Positions 34,139 to 42,021 of a stretch of 42,403 nucleotides of DNA are shown here, piece by piece (positions within the stretch are counted from its first letter, which is position 1; every line of letters begins with the position of its first letter). The DNA comes from an uncultured Porphyromonas sp. (GTDB taxonomy: Bacteria > Bacteroidota > Bacteroidia > Bacteroidales > Porphyromonadaceae), in contig NZ_CAJZFJ010000008.1 of NCBI RefSeq assembly GCF_915070105.1, forward strand, positions 1 through 42,403, read 5' to 3'. Position numbers and translations under genes: made by a program. The notes beneath the pieces are model-generated. The model made no database searches. It saw only the letters and a program-made list of their open reading frames with translations, and had not been told where the DNA came from.

Positions 34139-35266
34139 ATGACGTCTATTGAAGAGACCCCAATGAGATACAAGATCGCTCTCTCCCTCATCAAGGGGAT
34201 GGGGGCTAAGGGGACACGATACTTTATTAACCATATTGAGGACCTAGAGGAGACTTTGACTCATCCCCAGCAGCTACGTGGAGTGCTTCCTCGTCTCTCG
34301 GAGAACATCTACCAGCAGCTCTGTAGCTCAGCCCTCCTTATGGAAGCAGATCGGATCCTAGAGGTCTGTGAGCGAGAGCAGATTACCCCATATTTCTTCC
34401 TCGATGACGGCTATCCAGATCTTCTCTATCAGTGTCTTGATGCCCCCACGATCCTCTATGTCCGTGGGGCACTCCAGAGCTGGGAACAGCTCCGAAGCCT
34501 AAGTATAGTAGGGACAAGGAATGCCACTAGCTATGGGCGTGGGATAGTCACCTCTCTCATCTCGGAGCTCGCTCAGCGAATCCCCTCCCTCCTCATCACA
34601 AGCGGTCTAGCCTATGGCATAGATATCCAAGCTCATCGCTCAGCACTAGAGTGTGGTCTACCTACGATCGCCGTGCTTGCCCATGGACTAGATACCATTT
34701 ATCCTGCAGCCCATCGGCGAGAGGCACAGCAGATGCTGGAGCAAGGAGCGTGGGTCAGCGAATATGCTCCAGGTGTGAAGGCTCGTCCCTCCAGCTTCCT
34801 TGCACGTAATAGGATCATCGCAGGACTAACAGAGGCAACGATCGTTATAGAGGCTGGGAGTAGGAGTGGGTCACTCTCTACAGCTCGTCTTGCCCTAGAG
34901 TATAACCGAGAGGTGTTCGCAGTCCCAGGGCGTATTGGTGATACCATGAGCCTTGGGTGCCATCAGCTTATCGAGGAGAGTAGGGCTCATCTGCTCTATG
35001 GGATCGATGAGCTTGTCTCTGAGCTAGGGTGGGGAGTAGAGGTGAGACCAGTAGATGGAAGGGCGACAGCCTCCATCACGAGACAAGGAGCACCCTCCTA
35101 TAGCCATCCCATACTACGTCTCTTAGATGAGCAGGGGACGATGACGCTCGATGAACTAGCACGAGCACTTACGATGACAGTTGCAGCTATGAGTGATCAG
35201 CTCTTTGAACTAGAGTTGGAGGGGCTCATCGAAGCCCAACCAGGAGGCTCATACCGTATCGCCTAG
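34139..35266 (+). CDS. dprA: DNA processing protein DprA (Smf)
   Basis: DprA protects incoming single-stranded DNA and loads RecA in natural transformation. The 375 residues contain a helical N-terminal SAM-like part (about 1-80), the Rossmann-like DNA-binding domain with SIVGTRNATSYG (122-133), SGLAYGIDIQAHRSAL, LAHGLDTIYPAAHR, FLARNRIIAGL and VIEAGSRSGSLSTARLALE, and a C-terminal winged-helix domain (about 310-375). The start is ATG 34139; M9 is an alternative. It is monocistronic, with a strong terminator. Full length suggests transformation capacity, but no other competence genes are in view. Confidence 0.95.
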   Translation: MTSIEETPMRYKIALSLIKGMGAKGTRYFINHIEDLEETLTHPQQLRGVLPRLSENIYQQLCSSALLMEADRILEVCEREQITPYFFLDDGYPDLLYQCLDAPTILYVRGALQSWEQLRSLSIVGTRNATSYGRGIVTSLISELAQRIPSLLITSGLAYGIDIQAHRSALECGLPTIAVLAHGLDTIYPAAHRREAQQMLEQGAWVSEYAPGVKARPSSFLARNRIIAGLTEATIVIEAGSRSGSLSTARLALEYNREVFAVPGRIGDTMSLGCHQLIEESRAHLLYGIDELVSELGWGVEVRPVDGRATASITRQGAPSYSHPILRLLDEQGTMTLDELARALTMTVAAMSDQLFELELEGLIEAQPGGSYRIA

Positions 35267-35301
35267 GGGCAAAAGGGGAAAAGAATCCCCTATACCCTCA
35301 T

Positions 35302-35355
35302 AAAGCAGACAGAGCTAGATGCACATCGGCATCTAGCTCTGTCTGCTTTGTTTTT
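35302..35355 (+). terminator. Rho-independent terminator of dprA
   Basis: A perfect 21-bp stem (35302-35322 with 35329-35349) and a 6-nt loop are followed by GTTTTT. It begins 35 bp after the dprA stop. The remaining gap to metK (35356-35446) shows nothing else. Confidence 0.92.
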
Positions 35356-35446
35356 CTAGGATAGCTATTCTAGCTCTGTATCCTTCAGTGGTAGCTTTAG
35401 AAGGACTCAGTTTACTATGTTGAGTTATACTATTTCTAGCGATACT

Positions 35447-36739
35447 CTATAGAGAAAAGGCTTGAAGAAGCTCCTCGACGTAGTCAAGCTTCTCCCACGT
35501 GAAGAGCTCGACCTCCAGCTTGGTAGTGTTACGTCCGCTCAAGGGGAAGCTCTTCTTGACGATGCGTGGTGTACGGCCGAAGTGTCCATAGCTAGCTGTC
35601 TCCTGATAGATCGGGGCGCGGAGCTTGAGACGCTGCTCGATCATGTAGGGACGTAGGTCGAAGACCTTCCTCACGACCTCGGCTATCTCATCATCGGAGA
35701 GGGCGACGTGTGCCGTACCCTTGGTGTCTACGAGGATGCTGATGGGCTCTGCTACACCGATGGCGTAGGCTAGCTGTACAAGCACTTCGTCAGCTACACC
35801 TGCTGCTACTAGGTTCTTGGCGATATGTCGAGCTGCATAGGCTGCTGATCGGTCTACCTTAGAAGGATCCTTGCCTGAGAAGGCACCGCCACCATGAGCA
35901 GCCTTCCCCCCATAGGTGTCTACGATGATCTTACGACCCGTGAGCCCGGTATCGCCATGCGGACCACCGATGACGAACTTGCCTGTGGGATTGACTAGGA
36001 GCTTAATATCTCCACTGAAGAGTCCCTGCATATCCTCTGGGTATCGTGCGAAGACGCGGGGGAGAAGGATCGTACGCAGATCTTCTGTGATACGCTCCTG
36101 CATAGCTCGGTCTGCCTGCTCCTGAGCCTTGTTGGAGGTGTCACTTGGGCTGATAAACTCATCGTGCTGCGTGCTGATCACGATCGTCGTGACACGTAGG
36201 GGCTTACCTTCGCGGCTGTACTCGACTGTGACCTGACTCTTAGCATCAGGGCGCAGGTAGGGCATTAGGTGTAGCTCCTCCTTGCGGATGTGAGCAAGCT
36301 CCTCGAGTAGAGCGTGGGAGAGGTCTAGAGGTAGAGGCATCAGGGATGGGGTCTCACGGCAAGCATAGCCGAACATGATCCCCTGGTCACCTGCCCCCTG
36401 TTCCTCGGGTGCGGTACGCTCTACACCACGATTGATATCTGCACTCTGTCCATGGATGGCGGAGAGTATCCCGCAGCTATCGGCGTCGAAGCAGTAGGAG
36501 CTCTTGTTGTAGCCTATCTTGCGGATGACCCCACGTGCGATGTCTTGTAGCTCTACGTAGGCATCGCTCTTGACTTCGCCAGCTAGGATGACTTGTCCCG
36601 TGGTGACTAGGGTCTCACAGGCTACCTTGGACTGAGGGTCAAGTGCCATGAAGTGGTCAAGGATAGTATCCGATATCTGGTCGGCTACCTTGTCTGGGTG
36701 TCCCTCTGAGACGGACTCAGAGGTAAAGAGATAACTCAT
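35447..36739 (-). CDS. metK: S-adenosylmethionine synthetase
   Basis: The enzyme makes S-adenosylmethionine from ATP and methionine. Its 430 residues are slightly more than the roughly 385 of E. coli MetK. SESVSEGHPDKVADQISD is the N-terminal ATP and metal site, GAGDQGIMFGYA (near 115) the methionine loop signature, and GGGAFSGKDPSKVDRSAAY (near 280) the phosphate-binding P-loop-like motif. The gene reads alone and has a 220-nt leader that appears to contain a SAM-responsive riboswitch and terminator. Confidence 0.97.
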   Translation of the reverse strand: MSYLFTSESVSEGHPDKVADQISDTILDHFMALDPQSKVACETLVTTGQVILAGEVKSDAYVELQDIARGVIRKIGYNKSSYCFDADSCGILSAIHGQSADINRGVERTAPEEQGAGDQGIMFGYACRETPSLMPLPLDLSHALLEELAHIRKEELHLMPYLRPDAKSQVTVEYSREGKPLRVTTIVISTQHDEFISPSDTSNKAQEQADRAMQERITEDLRTILLPRVFARYPEDMQGLFSGDIKLLVNPTGKFVIGGPHGDTGLTGRKIIVDTYGGKAAHGGGAFSGKDPSKVDRSAAYAARHIAKNLVAAGVADEVLVQLAYAIGVAEPISILVDTKGTAHVALSDDEIAEVVRKVFDLRPYMIEQRLKLRAPIYQETASYGHFGRTPRIVKKSFPLSGRNTTKLEVELFTWEKLDYVEELLQAFSL

Positions 36740-36785
36740 ATATCTATTCTTACTATAACTAGGTTAGTTGATCTCCCCTAACATG

Positions 36786-36820
36786 AAAAGCCTCGACTGC
36801 TTATGGTTAGCAACCGAGGC
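36786..36820 (-). terminator. Intrinsic terminator in the metK leader (attenuator)
   Basis: On the minus strand GCCTCGGTTGCT (36820-36809) pairs with AGCAGTCGAGGC (36801-36790), 12 bp with two G-U pairs, around a 7-nt loop, followed by TTTT. It lies 46 bp upstream of the metK ATG and 71 nt beyond the aptamer. A terminator inside a leader, before the coding start, indicates conditional read-through. Confidence 0.7.
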
Positions 36821-36891
36821 GGACTAATGCTGTAGTGCTCGACCCTTCTCCGTAAAGGAGCCTTGGGGAGCTCGTCACAGTAGGGGAGTGA

Positions 36892-36941
36892 CGGGTTTAG
36901 CATTTTTTCGCGTGGTTGCAAGCATCTCAAATCTATCCACG
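36892..36941 (-). promoter_or_regulatory. SAM-II-like riboswitch aptamer upstream of metK
   Basis: Read on the minus strand, P1 is CGTGG (36941-36937) with CCACG (36915-36911). The loop has GATTTGA (36933-36927) and then GCTTGCAA directly before P1 3'. The tail AAAAAATGCTAA (36908-36897) follows. This order (P1, GATTT, CTTGCA-CCACG, A-rich, GCTAAA) is what I know of the SAM-II (metA-type) H-type pseudoknot. Its place before metK fits SAM feedback. SAM-II is best known from alphaproteobacteria, where it usually acts on translation. The identification is by eye. Confidence 0.7.
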
Positions 36942-36962
36942 TAGAGGTATTATTTACGGACA

Positions 36963-36992
36963 CAAAGATACAAAAGTTTGCTGGTATACCAA
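36963..36992 (-). promoter_or_regulatory. Promoter of metK
   Basis: On the minus strand TTG (36992-36990), 19 nt, then TATCTTTG (36970-36963): a full -33/-7 pair. Transcription should begin near 36958, giving a leader of about 220 nt that contains the SAM-II-like element and the terminator. Confidence 0.75.
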
Positions 36993-37153
36993 GTTGTGTA
37001 TTCAGCAGTTGCCTGCGTATAGGTCGACTATACCGCAGAAGGAAGAGCTTTGCTAAGCCTCTTACTTCTCATCATAATCTCCCATCCTAAGTGAGTGTCG
37101 AGCACGAAACAACAATTAAGACCTCTCCCTCGATAACTAGCTCCGTATCGGTC

Positions 37154-37186
37154 ATACCGAGAGGGGAGGAGAGGAGATACCGAGAG
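37154..37186 (+). repeat. Direct repeat ATACCGAGAG flanking the palindrome
   Basis: ATACCGAGAG occurs at 37154-37163 and 37177-37186, each followed by a G-rich run. A near copy (ATACCGAGA at 13834) precedes the perfect palindrome at 13853, so this flank belongs to the repeat family. Confidence 0.6.
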
Positions 37187-37195
37187 CGGGGAGGC

Positions 37196-37256
37196 GGACA
37201 CGTAATGCTCGCAGTGGTCACCTTACATAGGTGATGAGGACGAACATTACGTGTCC
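37196..37256. repeat. Imperfect 61-bp palindromic repeat, relative of the 13853 unit
   Basis: The arms 37196-37223 and 37229-37256 are 28 bp each around TACAT, as in the perfect unit. The outer GGACACGTAATG and CATTACGTGTCC and the inner CACCT/AGGTG pair fully; the middle does not. Compared with the 13853 unit, TA has become CG in both arms at the same place, so pairing is kept. Confidence 0.85.
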
Positions 37257-37484
37257 TATCAGAGGTGTGTTGGGTGGCTTGTAGAGGGGATCTCGGAATG
37301 TGTTCTATTCTCTTATGGCTATGTCATGGGGCTGTGGCTTTCGGTCTTGGATAAGGTATGCTGTGGCTTCGGGGCGAAGAGAATAGAGATCCTTTGGGGT
37401 AATGGGGAAGGGGCTGGATGAGAGATGGTGGGGTAAGGGGGGATTATGGATAGGCATTCATAGTGGAGGGGATGTATAATAAGG
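37257..37484. other. Gene-free stretch, purine-rich on the + strand
   Basis: From about 37370 to 37490 the + strand is G-rich and largely purine. No gene or RNA structure is recognised. The upstream gap 36993-37153 likewise shows nothing. Confidence 0.5.
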
Positions 37485-37527
37485 AGAGGAGGTAGCCGAG
37501 GCCGAATGACCTTTGGCTACCTCCTCT
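37485..37527 (-). terminator. Terminator of the aminopeptidase C gene
   Basis: AGAGGAGGTAGCC (37485-37497) pairs perfectly with GGCTACCTCCTCT (37515-37527); the minus strand then reads CCTTATTATA. It is 64 bp after the stop at 37592. Confidence 0.75.
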
Positions 37528-37591
37528 GTATAGCATACTAGGGGATTGTCCCTAGGGAATCTTCCTCCTAACGCATTAGGATGAGGATGGG

Positions 37592-39004
37592 CTAGGGAGC
37601 ATCAGGGGTAAACATAGGATCCCAAGCGGGGAGCTGTACGGGCTTGGTCTTGAGGAGCTCTAGTACCTTGTCCGTGACATACTTCTTATTTACCACGAGA
37701 CGGAAGGTGTAGGCATCGAACCACTCATCCGTCATGATGATGTGTCCCTTGACGCCGCTCTTCTCGCCCCAGCTGTTCTCGACCTTCCACTTGGTGGGCT
37801 TGCCATTTGCATCTAGGTTTACAGCCTTCAGCGTCATTGCGTGGGTGGAGCCACTGTCGAAGCTCTGGATACGCTCCGCCTTGGTCATATCAAAGGAATA
37901 GCCGAGGAGCGAAGTGTAGTCGTAGTTATTCAGAGCTGCGATTCCCTTGGAGCGATCAAGCTCACGACCGACGTCACAGGAGTAATACATCATCGTATTA
38001 TCTCGGAGCGAGGCTATCGCCATCTGCTTGATTTCCTCCATGGGGAGGTTCACATAGGTCCAGTTCTTGCCGTCATAGGCATGGCGGTCGAAGTCGATCT
38101 CATAGACCTTGTAGTAGGGGCGGGAGGGATCGTTCATGAGCATTACGAACTGATCGCGCATATCCGTGCCTACGAACCGCTTATAGAAGCTCTGTGGGGT
38201 GTAGGTCTCTGTGGAGATAGCCTTGCCATTGGCATCACGTAGCGTGTAGGTGAAGCTCGTGGGGGGAACACCGAGGTTGAGGCTCAGGATGCGATAGACT
38301 TGCTTGAGGCAGTTGTCCTTGCGCTTGCGTAGCTGGGCGAGGCTTTCACCAGAGGCAGAGGCCTTGCGGATCTGGATACCAGCTTGGCGCAGGGTGCGTG
38401 CGATCATGCTCCCCATGAGTCGGGTATCATTGCTGGAGGCTGTCTCGGGCATGACCTCTGCGGGCACTACGCCATACTTGATGAGGTTATCTGAGATACC
38501 GGTGAACTGCCCGCCATCGCTGATGGGGTTCTTGAAGAGCCATTCTACCTTCTTGTCGGTAACCTCTGCCTTACGGGTCTCGATGATTCCCTCGAGGAAG
38601 AGGTTGGCTTTCTCGAGCTGATCCCAGAAGAAGGAGTAGTTCTGCGAGAAGAAGAAGGTCCCAGACTTCTCCCGTGCCATGAACTGGGCGCGTAGGACAT
38701 TGAGCCCCGTGAAGAGCCAGCAACGACCACTCTGCTGTTGATCCGAGATGCCTGCACTCTTGACCTCGATGGAGAAGGAATCTTCGATGGTACGTGGGCG
38801 GGCGGGATTGACAAAGAAATCCTTCATACCCTGCAGGGCGATGGCATTGTGCAGGGCACGCTCTGTGGGAGTGTTGGGCTCGCTCTTACGCAGCTCCTCG
38901 AGGAGGTGAGGGGTGATCGCCCCCTCCTTGCTCTGTGCCGAGGTGGTCACTGGGGAGGCAACGGCTAGCACGAGCGCTAGAGAAGTAAGCAATACTGATT
39001 TCAT
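37592..39004 (-). CDS. C1B-family aminopeptidase C (bleomycin hydrolase-like), secreted
   Basis: The ATG at 39004 gives 470 residues with a signal peptide (SVLLTSLALVLAVASPVTTSAQ), so the protein is exported; classical PepC and bleomycin hydrolase are cytoplasmic. The papain-fold triad is visible: Cys in SDQQQSGRCWLFTGLNVLR (C95), His in GSTHAMTLKAV and Asn in KVENSWGEKSG. It likely trims peptides in the periplasm or outside, which fits an asaccharolytic, peptide-using lifestyle. It lies 29 bp after the carbonic anhydrase gene and ends at a strong hairpin. Confidence 0.9.
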   Translation of the reverse strand: MKSVLLTSLALVLAVASPVTTSAQSKEGAITPHLLEELRKSEPNTPTERALHNAIALQGMKDFFVNPARPRTIEDSFSIEVKSAGISDQQQSGRCWLFTGLNVLRAQFMAREKSGTFFFSQNYSFFWDQLEKANLFLEGIIETRKAEVTDKKVEWLFKNPISDGGQFTGISDNLIKYGVVPAEVMPETASSNDTRLMGSMIARTLRQAGIQIRKASASGESLAQLRKRKDNCLKQVYRILSLNLGVPPTSFTYTLRDANGKAISTETYTPQSFYKRFVGTDMRDQFVMLMNDPSRPYYKVYEIDFDRHAYDGKNWTYVNLPMEEIKQMAIASLRDNTMMYYSCDVGRELDRSKGIAALNNYDYTSLLGYSFDMTKAERIQSFDSGSTHAMTLKAVNLDANGKPTKWKVENSWGEKSGVKGHIIMTDEWFDAYTFRLVVNKKYVTDKVLELLKTKPVQLPAWDPMFTPDAP

Positions 39005-39033
39005 AGGATGATGTATAAAGTTAAGTGTATGTC

Positions 39034-39567
39034 TTAGGGCTGAGGGTTCTCTTCCTTGTCGAACCAAGAGGCGTACATCTGATAGTTGTTGGCGATACGC
39101 TCGTTGAGTTCCTTGCTCTGCTCGGGGGATACCTTCTTGATGAACTTGGCGGGTGTCCCGGCATAGAGGCTGTAGGGCTCGATAATCGTCTTAGCTAGGA
39201 CGACAGAGCCAGCTGCTACGATAGCCCCCTCGCCTACGATAGCATCATCCATCACGACAGAGCCCATACCGATGAGGGCGTAGTCCCGGATGTGGCAGCC
39301 GTGTAGGGTGACGTTGTGACCGATCGAGACGTTGTCGCCGATCTCGATCGTAGATTTTTGGTAGAGGGTATGCAGGATAGAGCCATCCTGGATATTGACA
39401 TTGCGTCCGATACGGATGGAGTTTACATCGCCCCGAAGGACGGCATTGAACCACACACTGCATCCATCACCGAGGACGACATCCCCGACGACGGTAGCAT
39501 TGACTGCGAGGAAGCAATCTTCGCCGATCTGAGGTGTGAAGCCTCGTACGGACTGTATGAAAGCCAT
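39034..39567 (-). CDS. Gamma-carbonic anhydrase family protein
   Basis: The 177-residue protein is a left-handed beta-helix of hexapeptide repeats (for example VVGDVVLGDGCSVWFNAVLRGD, IGRNVNIQDGSIL and IGDNVSIGHNVTLHGC). The three metal histidines are present as H66, H84 and H89, with the 5-residue spacing of the last two that is normal for the family. A C-terminal helix follows (SKELNERIANNYQMYASWF). Members trimerise. Some hydrate CO2, others (YrdA, CaiE, PaaY types) have little such activity. It appears to lead an operon with the aminopeptidase gene. Confidence 0.9.
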   Translation of the reverse strand: MAFIQSVRGFTPQIGEDCFLAVNATVVGDVVLGDGCSVWFNAVLRGDVNSIRIGRNVNIQDGSILHTLYQKSTIEIGDNVSIGHNVTLHGCHIRDYALIGMGSVVMDDAIVGEGAIVAAGSVVLAKTIIEPYSLYAGTPAKFIKKVSPEQSKELNERIANNYQMYASWFDKEENPQP

Positions 39568-39611
39568 AGGATAGAAGTTGATTATTGGGTGAGTAGGATA
39601 ATATATTAGTA

Positions 39612-39649
39612 GAAGAGGCTACACCACGGGAGGGTGATGTAGCCTCTTC
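39612..39649 (-). terminator. Terminator of the nucleotidyltransferase gene
   Basis: GAAGAGGCTACA (39612-39623) pairs with TGTAGCCTCTTC (39638-39649). The minus strand then is T/A-rich. It is 21 bp after the stop at 39671. Confidence 0.7.
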
Positions 39650-39670
39650 GGAGGGTCTCTATGGGAGTGC

Positions 39671-40579
39671 CTAGAATAGCTTCGTGGGATACTCGCCAGC
39701 ATCTACTAGTGCCTGTATCTTCGCCACTACATCTGGGCGGTCAGCAGCGTAGGTGACCCCGAACCACTGGTCTGGAGTGTCAAGTACCTCGACCGTGACC
39801 TTATGCTCGGCGACGAGTAGATTGACGGGTAGGGGGATGTAGTACTCGAACTTGGGGTTCGTATCCAGAGCCTTCAGGAAGTGGCAGAAGAGCTCATTGG
39901 AGTAGTCGAAGTAGTCGGGAGTGAAGCCCCACATATTCATAGATACGGGGGTATTCTCCTCGAGGTATTGAGTCGTACCGTTCTCGTCGGTGAAGCAGAT
40001 ACGTCCTGCTTCATCGCGCGAGATAGCAGTACGCTCGACGACCTCGGTAAGGAAGCCCTTTTCGTCTACCTGGCAGACACCACGAGCAACAGAGCCGCTC
40101 TCGCTAAGTGTATTGCCAACACGATAGCCGATCATACAGTACTTGTCACGAGTGTCGGAGAAGCTACGTAGCTTATCAGCTAGGGTGGCGAAGCCGTGAC
40201 GACCATAGAAGTCATCAGCGTTGATCACAGCGAAAGGCTCACGCACGACAGACTCTGCCATCATCACAGCGTGGTTGGTGCCCCAAGGCTTCTCACGCCC
40301 TTCAGGAACAGTGAAGCCCTCAGGGAGCTTGTCGAGATCCTGGAATACAACCTCTACAGGGATCTTATGCTCATACTTAGAGATAATCTTCTCCCGGAAC
40401 TCCTTCTCGAAGGTATGGCGAATGACGAAGACGACCTTACCAAAGCCTGCACGTATGGCATCGTAGATCGAGTAGTCCATGATCGTCTCCCCAGAGGGGC
40501 CTAGTCCATCGAGCTGCTTGAGCCCACCATAGCGACTGCCCATACCTGCGGCGAGTACGACGAGTGTTGGTTGTTTCAT
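39671..40579 (-). CDS. Sugar-phosphate nucleotidyltransferase
   Basis: The 302-residue cytoplasmic enzyme opens with the pyrophosphorylase signature LAAGMGSRYGGLKQL (residues 9-23), then GPSGETIMDYSIYDAIRAGF and, further in, PWGTNHAVMMAESVV and FAVINADDFYGRHGF with the metal aspartates. It should activate a sugar 1-phosphate with an NTP. It differs from GalU and RfbA in detail, so the sugar and base are not assigned. It lies 44 bp after the transglycosylase gene and ends at a hairpin. Confidence 0.85.
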   Translation of the reverse strand: MKQPTLVVLAAGMGSRYGGLKQLDGLGPSGETIMDYSIYDAIRAGFGKVVFVIRHTFEKEFREKIISKYEHKIPVEVVFQDLDKLPEGFTVPEGREKPWGTNHAVMMAESVVREPFAVINADDFYGRHGFATLADKLRSFSDTRDKYCMIGYRVGNTLSESGSVARGVCQVDEKGFLTEVVERTAISRDEAGRICFTDENGTTQYLEENTPVSMNMWGFTPDYFDYSNELFCHFLKALDTNPKFEYYIPLPVNLLVAEHKVTVEVLDTPDQWFGVTYAADRPDVVAKIQALVDAGEYPTKLF

Positions 40580-40623
40580 TGTGCTTCTTACTTATTATAT
40601 AATGATTCTTGCTATAGACAGCG

Positions 40624-42009
40624 TTATTTCTTCTTTACTGTGATCTTCTGACCGACACTGAGGCGATCGGAGGAGAGTCCATTAGATCGCTTTAGTTCGC
40701 TGACAGATACCCCATACTTGCGAGCGATCGAGGAGAGAGTCTCTCCAGAGTGTACTCGATGCTGGGATGCTTGTCCCTTAGACGCCTTTTCCTTCTTTGA
40801 TCGCTTGCTCTGCTTGCCCTTACGTCCTCTCTTTGTGGTGACTTCGAGCTCTTCATCCTCCTCTTGGATGTCTTGGCGACCCTTCTTGGTCCCGCTGTTG
40901 GGCCCTTCGAGATTGACACGTAGCTCGGGTGAAGATACACCTTCTCCGATACTATCCAGCTTTAGGATAGCAGAGAGAGGAAGACGTATAGGATAGGGGG
41001 TGTTGTTCCCGGGAATGATCCCTCGGCGGAACTGGGGGTTGAAGGCTGATATCGTCTCTTGGTCTACACCCGTAAGCTCAGCAATACGGTCGAAGGTCAC
41101 CCGATGAGATGCCGTATAATAGTCGGTAGCTAGAGGACGACCGAGCTCACGAGGATAGATCCCGTATTCACGATGATAGTGCATTGCGAAGTATGCACCG
41201 ATGAATAGAGGAATGTAGCGACGTGTCTCGTTGGGGAGATAGCGATAGATGTCCCAGAAGTTAGCCTTGGAGACACCTGAGCGCTTCAGAGCACGATTGA
41301 CATTCCCTGGGCCGCAGTTGTAGGCTGCTAGGACAAGCCACCAGTCACCATAGATGTTATAGAGATCCTTTAGGAAGCGGCAAGCGGCCTCTGTGCTCTT
41401 GATGGGGTCCATTCGCTCATCCACGAGGCTATTGACCGAGAGACCATAGATCTTACCTGTGGGGAGCATGAGTTGCCACAGACCTGCGGCTCCAGCTGGC
41501 GAAATGGCCTTGGGGTTGAGCGCGGACTCTACGATGACGAGATAACGCAACTCCATAGGGAGACCATTCTTGTCTAGTGTGACCTCTATCTCAGGGAAGT
41601 ATAGGTCAGCTAGGGAGAGCATCGAGCTCAAGAGCCCCCTTCGTTTGTAGAGGTAGAGCTCAATGGATTCACGTATAAGCGGATTGTAGCTGAAGTGCAT
41701 CGCCGTAGGCATCTTGTTCAGCATGCGTATATACACGCTATCAGGGGTGTAGGGGACGGCTACGGATGATGGGGTGACGCGAGAATTGGTACGAGCGCCC
41801 TTGTGCACACCATATCCTCTATACCACTGCTCTAGGAGCGCCTCGACATCCCTGTCTAAGGAAGAGGGGAGTGTGATCGGATCAAGCAAAGCCGAGGCAA
41901 GGGATAGGCTAGAGGTCGTACGGCTACGAAGACTATCCGTCTGAGCCTGTAGTGTGAGCGTAGAAAAAAGAACTAACGAAGAGGCGATTACCTTGAGATA
42001 GGATTTCAT
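40624..42009 (-). CDS. MltD-like lytic transglycosylase with LysM domain
   Basis: The 461-residue exported enzyme cleaves peptidoglycan glycan strands. It has a signal peptide (SYLKVIASSLVLFSTLTLQAQ), an SLT domain (about 145-280) with catalytic E161 in LVIVESALNPKAISPAGAAG and AAYNCGPGNVNRAL, a middle LysM-like segment (about 300-350, HRVTFDRIAELTGVDQETI), a Lys/Arg/Ser-rich linker (about 380-415) and a C-terminal LysM (HRVHSGETLSSIARKYGVSV). The MltD-type order is typical, though the basic linker is long. It starts 12 bp after the DUF5683 stop. Confidence 0.93.
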   Translation of the reverse strand: MKSYLKVIASSLVLFSTLTLQAQTDSLRSRTTSSLSLASALLDPITLPSSLDRDVEALLEQWYRGYGVHKGARTNSRVTPSSVAVPYTPDSVYIRMLNKMPTAMHFSYNPLIRESIELYLYKRRGLLSSMLSLADLYFPEIEVTLDKNGLPMELRYLVIVESALNPKAISPAGAAGLWQLMLPTGKIYGLSVNSLVDERMDPIKSTEAACRFLKDLYNIYGDWWLVLAAYNCGPGNVNRALKRSGVSKANFWDIYRYLPNETRRYIPLFIGAYFAMHYHREYGIYPRELGRPLATDYYTASHRVTFDRIAELTGVDQETISAFNPQFRRGIIPGNNTPYPIRLPLSAILKLDSIGEGVSSPELRVNLEGPNSGTKKGRQDIQEEDEELEVTTKRGRKGKQSKRSKKEKASKGQASQHRVHSGETLSSIARKYGVSVSELKRSNGLSSDRLSVGQKITVKKK

Positions 42010-42021
42010 TGGCTATCCATA

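Noticed and set aside
36850..36959. Classical S-box (SAM-I) riboswitch before metK
   Set aside because: GCAACC and TGCTAA are present, but the GAGGGA-CUGGCCC segment and the P3 hairpin are absent; the SAM-II pattern fits better.
37841..38242. A 133-residue + strand frame inside the aminopeptidase gene
   Set aside because: It is fully antisense to conserved catalytic sequence and has no start signal or family match.
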